Part shown: positions 1 to 8,469 of the stretch, one piece after another
Layout: every line of letters begins with the position of its first letter
Numbering within the stretch: the first letter of the stretch is position 1
Source of the DNA: an uncultured Lachnospiraceae bacterium
GTDB lineage: Bacteria; Bacillota; Clostridia; Lachnospirales; Lachnospiraceae
Direction of reading: 5' to 3'
DNA: 64,000 nt
Assembly (NCBI GenBank): GCA_902775485.1
Contig: CACYMJ010000007.1
Span: forward strand, 79,210 to 143,209
Translations under genes and position numbers: made by a program
Notes under the pieces: generated by a model
Databases searched by the model: none
What the model saw: the letters and a program-made list of their open reading frames with translations, nothing else
Told to the model about the DNA's origin: nothing

Positions 1-825
1 CCGGTCTGCAAGGCGGTCTATTACAGTCTTTGCAACTACAAGATCAATTACCAGCCCAAGTATATCGGCATCAAGAATTATGTGATGCTCTTTACGAAGG
101 ACAAAACAATGGCGATAGCCTTCAGGAACTCCATGTTCTTCATGGTATTCTCGATCGTCACGCAGCTGGTATTCGGCCTCATACTTGCGGCACTTCTTAC
201 CAATATCAAGAAAGGCCGTAACCTCTTCAAGAATATATACTATCTGCCCTGCGTTCTTTCATCGGCAGCCCTGGGCCTTCTGTGGATGTTCGTGTTCATG
301 CCCAGACTCGGTATCAACCAGATGCTGGCTTCCCTTGGATTTTTCAACGGCGACTGTACGCTCGGTCCCCAATGGCTGTTTGCGACAGACGGATATATCA
401 TCCTTCCGATATGGGTCATCTCGTTTGTTGCGTTATGGCAGTATGTCGGACAGTCGATGATGCTTTATATGGCCCAGATATCCGGTATCAGTTCGGATAT
501 TTATGAGGCTTCATATATCGACGGATGCAGCAAGAAGCAGTCATTCTTCTACATAACGCTCCCGCTCATCAAGCCCATGGTGGCAACGGCTATGTCTCTT
601 AATGCCATCGGATCGCTTAAGTTCTTCGATCTTATCTACAACATGATCCCCGAAGGATTCCTAAGCCACAAGGCTGACGTTATCGCAACACATCTGTATA
701 CCCAGGCATTCAAGTTCAGTAAGCTCGGATACGGATCTGCGATAGGTGTTATCCTTCTTGTCCTTTGTCTGATAATGACGGTCATCATCAACAAGTTTGT
801 GAAGACCGAAAGTTATGATATGTAA
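1..825 (+). CDS. Carbohydrate ABC transporter permease, MalF type (5' end outside window)
   Basis: The frame is open from base 1, so the gene starts upstream of the window; about 274 codons are visible. The protein is a polytopic membrane subunit with several hydrophobic helices. It carries the permease EAA loop near residues 170-190 of the visible part (EASYIDGCSKKQSFFYITLP, with the conserved G and I-x-LP), which contacts the ATPase subunit. It pairs with the MalG-type permease that starts 14 bases after its stop. The following GH43 glycosidase and xylulokinase suggest uptake of pentose-containing oligosaccharides. The substrate-binding protein and ATPase are not in view, so specificity is inferred only from context. 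Confidence 0.93.
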   Translation, partial: PVCKAVYYSLCNYKINYQPKYIGIKNYVMLFTKDKTMAIAFRNSMFFMVFSIVTQLVFGLILAALLTNIKKGRNLFKNIYYLPCVLSSAALGLLWMFVFMPRLGINQMLASLGFFNGDCTLGPQWLFATDGYIILPIWVISFVALWQYVGQSMMLYMAQISGISSDIYEASYIDGCSKKQSFFYITLPLIKPMVATAMSLNAIGSLKFFDLIYNMIPEGFLSHKADVIATHLYTQAFKFSKLGYGSAIGVILLVLCLIMTVIINKFVKTESYDM

Positions 826-838
826 GGAGGACCGGAAG

Positions 839-1696
839 ATGACAAATACAATGACTATCAGTAAAGAAAAGAAAGAAGCCAGGATAGTATCGGGATTTAT
901 ATATACTTTCCTTGTTCTTCTTGCGATCATATACATCGTTCCGCTTTTATGGGTCGTTATCACATCCCTTAAGGACGACAGCACTCTCATGCTCTCGCCA
1001 TGGGCAATGCCCGCACAGCTCGAGTGGGGCAACTATACGTTTGCATGGACAAAGGGTCATCTCGGAACAGCGATGCTCAACTCGCTGATCGTCTGCTCGA
1101 TCACTCTCGTTGTATCAATGTTGTTCGGATCGATGGCGGCATATGCGATCGCAAAGCTGCGCTGGAAGCTTTCAAAGCTTGCGATGTACTACTTCCTTAT
1201 CGGTATGATGATCCCGATCCATACGATACTGATCCCTCTTTTCGTTCAGTTTTCCGGATGGGGAATGTCCAATACACTCATAGGAATAATCATTCCGTAT
1301 ATAACGTTCTCGCTTCCGATAACCATCTACATAATGGTTGGATTCTTTGAGGGTATCCCGAACGAGCTTTTTGAGGCAGCATGTATCGACGGATGTTCGG
1401 TTTACAAGATGTTCGGTACGGTAGCCATTCCTCTTGCCAAGACCGGATTTATGGTCACGGGCCTTATGTCATTTGTTGCAAACTGGAATGAACTTCTTGT
1501 TGCCATGGTATTTATCTCAAACGAAGCGAAGAAGACACTTCCCGTTTCGCTTACAAAGTTCGTAGGTCCTTACCACACGAACTACTGCCAGATGTTCGCG
1601 GCCATTATGATCGCCATAGTTCCTACGATCATCGCGTACGTGGCATTTGCAAACCAGATCGTTGAAGGTCTTACGGCAGGTGCCGTTAAAGGTTAA
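839..1696 (+). CDS. Carbohydrate ABC transporter permease, MalG type
   Basis: This is a 285-aa inner-membrane permease of the MalG/binding-protein-dependent family, partner of the preceding permease. The ATG at 839 is chosen because AAGGAGG lies at 824-830; an in-frame ATG at 815 overlaps the upstream gene and would sit before that ribosome site. There is an N-terminal helix at about residues 20-40, several further helices, and the EAA loop near residues 180-200 (EAACIDGCSVYKMFG, then IPLAKTG). The gene is co-transcribed with the permease before it and the GH43 gene after it. The likely substrate is arabino- or xylo-oligosaccharides, which is an inference from the neighbours. Confidence 0.94.
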   Translation: MTNTMTISKEKKEARIVSGFIYTFLVLLAIIYIVPLLWVVITSLKDDSTLMLSPWAMPAQLEWGNYTFAWTKGHLGTAMLNSLIVCSITLVVSMLFGSMAAYAIAKLRWKLSKLAMYYFLIGMMIPIHTILIPLFVQFSGWGMSNTLIGIIIPYITFSLPITIYIMVGFFEGIPNELFEAACIDGCSVYKMFGTVAIPLAKTGFMVTGLMSFVANWNELLVAMVFISNEAKKTLPVSLTKFVGPYHTNYCQMFAAIMIAIVPTIIAYVAFANQIVEGLTAGAVKG

Positions 1697-1722
1697 GCAG
1701 GAAGGAGTAAACAGGAGAGTCT

Positions 1723-2703
1723 ATGAGCGAACCGAGAAAACCTCTTGTGCGACACATGTTCACTGCCGATCCTTCGGCACATGTGTTTAACGACAAGATT
1801 TATATTTACCCGTCCCATGACATACCTCACGAAGGTGAGGATAATGATAACGGCGACGAATACCAGATGAGGGATTATCATGTCCTTTCGATGGACAGCC
1901 TTGAAGCGGAGTGCGTCGACAACGGTCTTGCGCTTTCAGAGGGTGATGTTCCGTGGGTCGGTAATCAGATGTGGGCACCTGATGCGGCATACGTGAACGG
2001 AAAATATTACCTGTTTTTTCCCGCAAGGGATAAGGAGGAGATATTCCGTCTCGGTGTAGCCGTATCCGACAGCCCGACAGGTCCGTTTGTTCCCGAAGAT
2101 AATTATATAGAGGGAAGCTACAGCATCGATCCCGCCGTGTTTGTTGACGATGACGGAAAGGTTATCGTTTATTACGGAGGATTGTGGGGAGGACAGCTTG
2201 AAAAGTGGCAGACGGGAAAGTTCGATCCGTCGGCACCGTTCTCGCCTGAGCCTGACCCCGAAGCGGATGCACTCGGACCCATGTGTGCTGTTATGAACGA
2301 TGACATGAAGAGTTTTGCCACAAAGCCCGTGATGCTTAAGATCCTTGATGAAAACGGTCAGCCTCTTAAGGCAAAGGACGAGGATAAAAGGTATTTTGAA
2401 GCACCGTGGATGCATAAATATAACGGTACATACTATCTGTCATACTCGACCGGATCGACGCATTATCTTGTATATGCCACAGCGGATAATCCGATGGGGC
2501 CGTTTACTTACCGCGGAAGACTGATGGAGCCTGTCATCGGGTGGACAACACATCACTCGATAGTGGAGTATCACGGAAAATGGTACATTTTCTATCATGA
2601 CTGTGAGATGTCGGACGGTATCAACCACAGAAGATGCGTTAAGTATACGGAGTTGACGATAAATGATGACGGCACTATTGACACTATAGATCCTTATAAA
2701 TAG
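1723..2703 (+). CDS. Glycoside hydrolase family 43 protein
   Basis: This 326-aa protein has the five-bladed propeller signature of GH43, the family of beta-xylosidases, alpha-L-arabinofuranosidases and arabinanases. The expected inverting triad is visible: Asp16 (TADPSAHVF) as general base, Asp136 (SIDPAVF) as pKa modulator and Glu226 (YFEAPWM) as general acid. No signal peptide is seen, so it probably works in the cytoplasm on oligosaccharides imported by the adjacent ABC permeases. A purine-rich ribosome site precedes the ATG. Xylulokinase follows after 23 bases, consistent with a pathway from imported pentosyl oligomers to free pentose to phosphorylated pentulose. The exact linkage cleaved cannot be read from the sequence. 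Confidence 0.92.
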   Translation: MSEPRKPLVRHMFTADPSAHVFNDKIYIYPSHDIPHEGEDNDNGDEYQMRDYHVLSMDSLEAECVDNGLALSEGDVPWVGNQMWAPDAAYVNGKYYLFFPARDKEEIFRLGVAVSDSPTGPFVPEDNYIEGSYSIDPAVFVDDDGKVIVYYGGLWGGQLEKWQTGKFDPSAPFSPEPDPEADALGPMCAVMNDDMKSFATKPVMLKILDENGQPLKAKDEDKRYFEAPWMHKYNGTYYLSYSTGSTHYLVYATADNPMGPFTYRGRLMEPVIGWTTHHSIVEYHGKWYIFYHDCEMSDGINHRRCVKYTELTINDDGTIDTIDPYK

Positions 2704-2726
2704 ACACTCATAAAAGGAGGAATAAA

Positions 2727-4184
2727 ATGCTTTATATTGGCGTAGATTTGGGAACATCCGCAGTTAAGCTGCTTCTTATGAACGAAAAGGGCGGAATAGA
2801 GAATATAGTTTCAAAGGAATATCCCCTGGAATTCCCGCATCCCGGCTGGTCACAGCAAAAGCCCGAAGACTGGTGGGAGCAGACCGTTGCGGGACTTAAA
2901 GAGCTTACGGCAAATGCCGACAAGAGCAAGATCGCGGGCATAAGCTTCGGCGGTCAGATGCATGGACTCGTAGTCCTTGACAAGGATGATAACGTTATCC
3001 GTCCCGCCATACTGTGGAATGACGGACGTACGACAAAAGAGACGGATTATCTTAATAACGTCATCGGAAAGGACAAGCTGTCCGAGTATACCGCAAACAT
3101 CGCTTTTGCGGGATTTACGGCACCGAAGATCCTGTGGATGAAGGAGAACGAACCTGAGAATTTTGCTAAGATAGCAAAGATCATGCTTCCGAAGGATTAT
3201 ATAGCATATAAGCTTTCAGGCGTGCACTGTACGGATGTATCCGATGCATCGGGAATGCTTTTGTTTGATGTTAAGAACAAATGCTGGTCAAAGGAGATGA
3301 TGGAGATCTGCTCCGTCAGGGAGGACCAGCTTGCAAAGATATTTGAAAGTTATGAGGTAGTCGGAACGATAAAGAGTGATGTGGCATCAGATCTCGGATT
3401 CCCGACAGATGTTAAGATCATAGCCGGTGCAGGCGATAATGCCGCTGCCGCTATCGGAACGGGAACGGTAGGAGACGGAAGATGCAACATCTCTTTGGGA
3501 ACGAGCGGAACGATCTTTATCTCAAGCAAGGATTTCTGCGTTGATGAGAATAATGCTCTTCATGCATTCGCACATTCCGACGGACATTACCATCTGATGG
3601 GCTGCATGCTTTCGGCTGCAAGCTGCAACAAGTGGTGGATGGAAGACATTATCGGAACGCAGGATTTTGCGGGCGAGCAGAAGGATATCACGAAGCTCGG
3701 CGAGAACAACGTTTTCTTCCTTCCTTATCTTATGGGAGAGAGAAGCCCTCACAACAATCCCGATGCAAGAGCAATGTTCATCGGAATGAGTATGGATACA
3801 ACCAGAGCGGATATGACGCAGGCTGTTTTGGAAGGTGTTGCGTTCGGCATAAGAGATTCTTTTGAAGTGGCAAGATCACTCGGGATCAATATCACGAAGA
3901 CGAAGATCTGCGGCGGCGGAGCCAAGAGTCCGCTGTGGAAGAAGATCATGGCCAACGTTTTAGGTATTACCGTTGAGGTCATTGAATCTGAAGAAGGTCC
4001 CGGATACGGCGGAGCTATCCTTGCCGCGGTCGGATGCGGTGAGTATGCGTCTGTCGAGGAAGCTGCGGATAAGCTTGTAAAGGTTGTCGGAACGGTTGAA
4101 CCCGATGCGGACCTTACGGCAAAATACGAGGAAAAGTATCAAAAGTTTAAAAAGATATATCCTACGGTAAAGTGTTTGTATTAA
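2727..4184 (+). CDS. xylB: Xylulokinase (FGGY family)
   Basis: This 485-aa sugar kinase phosphorylates D-xylulose to D-xylulose 5-phosphate, feeding the pentose phosphate route. It has the N-terminal phosphate loop with Asp7 (IGVDLGTSAVK), the xylulokinase-typical GQMHGLV substrate loop at about residues 76-82, the likely catalytic base Asp237 (AGAGDN), and the C-terminal nucleotide-binding GGGAKSPLWKK near residue 395. Length is normal for the family. A strong AAAAGGAGG lies just before the ATG. It sits in the pentose operon between GH43 and the DUF4867/isomerase-like genes. A closely related pentulose kinase such as ribulokinase is less likely because of the MHG loop. Confidence 0.95.
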   Translation: MLYIGVDLGTSAVKLLLMNEKGGIENIVSKEYPLEFPHPGWSQQKPEDWWEQTVAGLKELTANADKSKIAGISFGGQMHGLVVLDKDDNVIRPAILWNDGRTTKETDYLNNVIGKDKLSEYTANIAFAGFTAPKILWMKENEPENFAKIAKIMLPKDYIAYKLSGVHCTDVSDASGMLLFDVKNKCWSKEMMEICSVREDQLAKIFESYEVVGTIKSDVASDLGFPTDVKIIAGAGDNAAAAIGTGTVGDGRCNISLGTSGTIFISSKDFCVDENNALHAFAHSDGHYHLMGCMLSAASCNKWWMEDIIGTQDFAGEQKDITKLGENNVFFLPYLMGERSPHNNPDARAMFIGMSMDTTRADMTQAVLEGVAFGIRDSFEVARSLGINITKTKICGGGAKSPLWKKIMANVLGITVEVIESEEGPGYGGAILAAVGCGEYASVEEAADKLVKVVGTVEPDADLTAKYEEKYQKFKKIYPTVKCLY

Positions 4185-4231
4185 AATAGATATATCACTG
4201 CTGATAACGCAACAGAAAAGGAGAAGATATC

Positions 4232-4867
4232 ATGGAGATCAAAAAGGTTACGGATCCTGAATTTGCCGCATACGGCAAGGTTCTTGAAGGATATGATTTT
4301 AAGGGACTGCTTAAAGCGCTTGAAGATAAGACGCCGCTTCCTTCGGGAGTTGAGTATGTCGGAAGCTGTGCCGATCTTGAGTATACGGACGCATTCGGAG
4401 TGCTTCAGAACAATGTTTACGGCGGGATGCCGATACAGATCGGATACTGTAACGGACATAACACCAAGCTTAACTGTCTCGAGTACCATCGCGACAGCGA
4501 GATAAATCTCGGCTGTACCGATTTCATACTCCTTCTCGCAAAAGAGGATGACATCGTTGACGGTAAGCTTGATACATCAAAGGTCAAGGCTTTCCTCGCA
4601 AAGGCAGGACAGGCCGTCGAAGTATATGCAACGAGCCTTCATTATGCACCGTGCTCTGCCAAGGCAGGTGACGGCTTCAAGGTAGTTATAGTCCTTCCCA
4701 AGGGAACCAACGGCCCTGTACCCGCGCTTACGGCAAAGAATGAAGAGGACAAGTGGATGACAGCCTGCAACAAGTGGCTTCTTGCACATGCCGAATCTTC
4801 TGAGGCAAAGGATGGCGCATACGTGGGACTTACAGGCGTCAATATAGATATCGCAGGAGATATCTGA
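4232..4867 (+). CDS. DUF4867 family protein
   Basis: This 211-aa soluble protein matches, from recollection of the family, DUF4867, a small family found in gut Firmicutes beside L-fucose/L-arabinose isomerase-like and sugar kinase genes. The middle of the protein (about residues 75-95, NCLEYHRDSEINLG) has His and Glu residues in an arrangement reminiscent of a cupin metal site, and HYAPC follows near residue 138. That suggests a sugar-binding or sugar-epimerising role, but no activity can be assigned. An AAAAGGAG ribosome site precedes the ATG. It lies between xylB and the broken isomerase-like gene, and the conserved pairing implies a role in the same sugar pathway. Confidence 0.8.
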   Translation: MEIKKVTDPEFAAYGKVLEGYDFKGLLKALEDKTPLPSGVEYVGSCADLEYTDAFGVLQNNVYGGMPIQIGYCNGHNTKLNCLEYHRDSEINLGCTDFILLLAKEDDIVDGKLDTSKVKAFLAKAGQAVEVYATSLHYAPCSAKAGDGFKVVIVLPKGTNGPVPALTAKNEEDKWMTACNKWLLAHAESSEAKDGAYVGLTGVNIDIAGDI

Positions 4868-5008
4868 ACTCATATAAGAAAAAAATCAACCTTTTGAAGT
4901 GATTTTTACTGTGTACAAAACGCTGCGCATGCAATAAAATTTAATCAGTATGAAAAGACTCGTTTCCGGATCTGAGGAGATGGGATATTACAAACAGGAG
5001 GATTACAA

Positions 5009-6420
5009 ATGAACAACACACCCAAAATGAAGATCGGTATCGTTGGCGTTTCCCGTGACTGTTTCCCGGCTGAGCTTACGATCAGAAGAAGAAAGGCTCT
5101 CGTTGATGCATATGCCAAGAAGTATGATGCGGCTGATATCTATGAGTGTCCCGTTACCATCATTGAGAGCGAGATCCCGAGATTTCAGAGACAATGCTCG
5201 CCCAGCAGTACGACGGCCCCGTTATGTTCTGTGCTGCAGCAGAAGAAGATTATGAATCCGTAACAACAAGCGGAAGAGGAGATGCTTACTGTGGTATGCT
5301 CAACGCAAGCTACAATCTCGCTCTTCGTAACGTCAGGGCGTATATCCCCGAGTATCCCGTAGGTGATGCAGAGGATTGCGCGGACATGATCAATACTTTC
5401 ATCCCCGTTGCCAGAGCCGTATATGCACTTAAGAATCTCAAGATATTCACATTCGGTCCCAGACCTCAGAACTTCTTCGCTTGTAATGCTCCCATCAAGC
5501 AGCTTTACAACATCGGAGTAGAGATCGAGGAGAATTCCGAACTTGATCTTTTCGAATCTTTCAATAAGCATGCCGGCGATGCAAGGATCGCGGATGTAGC
5601 CAAGGATATGGCAGCAGAACTCGGTGACGGAAACAAGAAGCCCGAAGTTCTCGAAAAGCTCGCTCAGTATGAGATCACACTTCTCGACTGGATCGAGGAG
5701 CATAAGGGATCCAAGACATACTTCGCTATTGCAGGTAAGTGCTGGCCCGCATTCCAGACACAGTTCGGATTCGTTCCCTGCTTTGTCAATTCAAGACTTA
5801 CGGGACGCGGAATTCCCGTATCATGCGAAGTTGATATCTACGGTGCACTTTCAGAGTTCATCGGAACATGCGTAAGTGATGATATCGTAACCCTTCTTGA
5901 TATCAACAACTCTGTTCCGAAGTGCATGTACAAGGATTCGATCGAAGGCAAGTTCGACTACAAGCTTACGGATACATTCATGGGATTCCATTGCGGAAAT
6001 ACATGCAGCAAGAAGCTTACAAAGGGCGAGATGAAGTATCAGGCCATCATGGCACGTGCTCTTCCTATCGAGGTTACAAACGGAACACTCGAAGGAGACA
6101 TCGTACCCGGCGATATCACATTCTATCGTCTGCAGTCAACAAGCGACAACGTTCTTCGTGCATACGTTGCTGAAGGAGAAGTTCTTCCCGTTGCAACAAG
6201 ATCGTTCGGCGGTATCGGCGTATTCGCTATTCCTGAGATGGGAAGATTCTACAGATATGCACTTATCGACGGCAATTATCCTCATCACGGAGCAGTTGCA
6301 TTCGGACATCACGGCAAGGCTATTTTCGATGTATTCAAGTACATCGGTGTCTGCCCTGACGAGATCGAGTTCAACAGACCGGCAGGAAATCTTTACAAGG
6401 CAGAGAATCCTTACAAGTAA
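5009..6420 (+). pseudogene. L-fucose/L-arabinose isomerase-like gene, disrupted by an out-of-frame deletion
   Basis: The 5' part starts at 5009 after CAGGAGG and reads MNNTPKMKIGIVGVSRDCFP up to ESE at about 5173, then runs out of homology and stops at 5263. The 3' part resumes the family sequence in another frame from about 5176 (PEISETMLAQQYDGP) and runs to 6420, covering the middle and C-terminal domains (for example SFGGIGVF and HHGAVAFGHHG). By recollection of relatives, about 25 residues between ESE and GPE are absent, and the frame change requires a loss of 3n+1 bases. An internal ATG at 5194 could give 408 aa but has no clear ribosome site and would lack the N-terminal Rossmann-like region. 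Either this is a pseudogene or an assembly error at 5171-5185. Confidence 0.82.
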
Positions 6421-6434
6421 TAAGATCATCATCT

Positions 6435-6469
6435 GGAGACAGTCCGGTTTCGGGCTGTCTCCTTTTTTT
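6435..6469 (+). terminator. Rho-independent terminator after the isomerase-like gene
   Basis: GGAGACAG pairs with CTGTCTCC, with a short CC/GG extension across the GGTTTC-type loop, followed by seven T. It closes the pentose-utilisation operon. Confidence 0.9.
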
Positions 6470-6530
6470 AAACGGATCAGCCCGGCAGATACGAAGTGTT
6501 TTCATGGGTACGGCAGGTCTGTGTAATGCT

Positions 6531-6560
6531 TTGACACATATAAGGGGATTGCTGTATAAT
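6531..6560 (+). promoter_or_regulatory. Sigma-A promoter for plsY operon
   Basis: TTGACA (6531-6536), an 18-base spacer and TATAAT (6555-6560) are both perfect hexamers. The expected start of transcription, seven bases after the -10, is at 6567-6568, exactly at the plsY ATG, so the mRNA would have essentially no leader. Confidence 0.85.
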
Positions 6561-6567
6561 TTCGGTT

Positions 6568-7263
6568 ATGGAAACAAAAATACTGATAAACACAATAATC
6601 GGGAGCTTGATAATCGGGTATTTTATCGGGTGTGTCAATCTCTCATATATAATTTCGAAAATAAAGGGTTTTGATATAAGGCATGTCGGTTCCGGAAACG
6701 CCGGAGCTTCCAACCTTGTTATTGTTGTAGGCAAGAAGATAGGACTGCTCGTTGCGGTGCTTGAGATACTCAAATCGTTTCTTGCTTTCAGACTTGCCGA
6801 ATATCTGTTTCCCAATGCTTTTGCGGGTCCGATAAGCTGGGCGGGCACATTGGCCGGAGTAGCCGCTGTGTTCGGACATGTTTTTCCGTTTTACATGGGT
6901 TTTAAAGGCGGAAAGGGACTGGCATGTTTCGGCGGGATAGTGCTTGCCATAAATTATAAATTGTTTGTGATACTGTTCATTGCGGCATTTCTTATTGCGA
7001 TGATAACGGATTACATATGTTTTGCGCCGATAACCATGGCATTTATCGTGCCTGTTACCGTCGGATTTTTATACAAAACGTGGATCCCGCCGGCGCTGAT
7101 ATCGATCGCGTCAGTGCTTCTTTTGTTAAAGCACAGACAAAATCTGGAACGAATAAGAGCCGGAGAGGAACTGCGTTTTCATTTCCTGTGGCGGCGTAAG
7201 GATGAATCCGAAAGATTCGGCATCGTAGATGACGGAAAAGAGATATTTAACAGAAAGGTTTGA
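6568..7263 (+). CDS. plsY: Glycerol-3-phosphate acyltransferase PlsY
   Basis: This 231-aa membrane enzyme transfers an acyl group from acyl-phosphate to glycerol 3-phosphate in phospholipid synthesis. It has multiple hydrophobic helices and the three PlsY motifs: GSGNAGASN at 41-49 (usually GSGNxGATN), FGHVFPFYMGFKGGKG at about 102-117, and the C-terminal HRQNLERIRAGEE near residue 190. The ATG at 6568 gives the family's normal N-terminus, yet no Shine-Dalgarno precedes it and the promoter -10 ends at 6560, pointing to leaderless translation. It heads a run of closely spaced genes to the sirtuin gene at 11.98 kb. Confidence 0.93.
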   Translation: METKILINTIIGSLIIGYFIGCVNLSYIISKIKGFDIRHVGSGNAGASNLVIVVGKKIGLLVAVLEILKSFLAFRLAEYLFPNAFAGPISWAGTLAGVAAVFGHVFPFYMGFKGGKGLACFGGIVLAINYKLFVILFIAAFLIAMITDYICFAPITMAFIVPVTVGFLYKTWIPPALISIASVLLLLKHRQNLERIRAGEELRFHFLWRRKDESERFGIVDDGKEIFNRKV

Positions 7264-7271
7264 GGAGAATT

Positions 7272-8456
7272 ATGGAAGACAGTACAGTCAGCAAGAGTAA
7301 GCAGAAGAGAGAAGAGAGGGCTAAAAGCGTCGAGAAGAAGAAAAAGGAAGCCCTTATATGGAAGATCGTCGGGATCTGTCTGGGCGTTACCGCGCTCGGC
7401 CTTATAATATGGGGAATAGTTTCGATGGTCATCAGAGAGTCCAACAAGGTTGAGCCGAGCGGAGATTATTCGGCATATCTTGAGGACAACGGTTTTGTTA
7501 AGGGTATTAAGGCTACCGATTATGTGACGCTTTGCGATTATAAGAACATAGTCGTTCCGAGTTCCGAGGTAGTATACTCGGATGAGGAGTTTAAGGATGT
7601 CATCAACCAGGCCCTTTCGGCGCATCAGGTGCTAAAGGAAGAGGGAACCGTTGCTGATGGCGACAAGGTCAATATCGATTATGTCGGAACGATCGACGGA
7701 GTTGAATTTGAAGGCGGTAATTCCGGGGGTGAGGGATATGACCTTACCATAGGAAGCGGAACATTTATAGACGGTTTTGAGAGCCAGCTTATAGGACATA
7801 AGGCAGGCGATGACGTTACGGTCAAGGTTACGTTCCCGGAAGATTACGGTAAGGCCGAACTGGCAGGAAAGCCGGCTGAATTTGCCGTTAAGATCCACGG
7901 TATATATGTTGATCCCGAATATAACGATGATTTTGTAAAAGAATTCTATCCCGATATGGGTTCAACGGTTGCGGAGTATGAAAAGACCCTTCGCGACGAG
8001 CATTATGACGGCGCGCTCAGGGATTATGTTACTACTTTCCTGACGGACAGCTCTACTATCAACAGTTATCCCGCCAAGTATCTCAAAAACGTTAAGCAGA
8101 CTACCAAGTTCTCGGACGTTCAGTCGTATGAGTACATGAATCAGATGTATTCGCAGTACGGAATGCAGAGCGGAACATTCGAAGATTTCATCGGGATGAG
8201 CGATTCGGAATATGAGACGGATGTAACGGATCGTGCCGAGAAGTTTGTAAAAGCTGACCTTGTTTATCAGGCGGTTATTGAGACGGAAGGTGTTGACTTT
8301 ACTGCTGCAGAGGCTGAGTCGATGGTCAAGGAGATGTTCGGCGGAGACGATTATTACAATTCATCCGTTGAGACATACGGAAAAGGCTATACTATGAAAA
8401 ATGCGGTCAAGAATAAGGCCGTGGATATAGCAGTCGGCTACGCGACGGTAAAATAA
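7272..8456 (+). CDS. Membrane-anchored FKBP-type peptidyl-prolyl isomerase, trigger-factor-like
   Basis: This 394-aa protein has a lysine/arginine-rich N-terminus, one transmembrane helix at about residues 29-53, and an FKBP domain at about 128-211 (DKVNIDYVGT, GYDLTIGSG, FIDGFESQLIGHKAGD, then VTFPEDY), followed by a helical C-terminal part like the trigger factor chaperone domain. It lacks the ribosome-binding N-domain of true trigger factor. The topology suggests an extracytoplasmic folding catalyst. ATG 7272 is chosen for the GAGGAG at 7262-7267; a TTG at 7260 overlaps the plsY stop. It lies in the plsY transcription unit. The client proteins are unknown. Confidence 0.88.
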   Translation: MEDSTVSKSKQKREERAKSVEKKKKEALIWKIVGICLGVTALGLIIWGIVSMVIRESNKVEPSGDYSAYLEDNGFVKGIKATDYVTLCDYKNIVVPSSEVVYSDEEFKDVINQALSAHQVLKEEGTVADGDKVNIDYVGTIDGVEFEGGNSGGEGYDLTIGSGTFIDGFESQLIGHKAGDDVTVKVTFPEDYGKAELAGKPAEFAVKIHGIYVDPEYNDDFVKEFYPDMGSTVAEYEKTLRDEHYDGALRDYVTTFLTDSSTINSYPAKYLKNVKQTTKFSDVQSYEYMNQMYSQYGMQSGTFEDFIGMSDSEYETDVTDRAEKFVKADLVYQAVIETEGVDFTAAEAESMVKEMFGGDDYYNSSVETYGKGYTMKNAVKNKAVDIAVGYATVK

Positions 8457-8469
8457 GGTCGGGAATAGA

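Noticed and set aside
4875-4910. Terminator after the DUF4867 gene (AAAAATCA/TGATTTTT)
   Set aside because: The stem is only eight A/T-rich pairs with a large loop; too weak to call, although it may contribute to termination.
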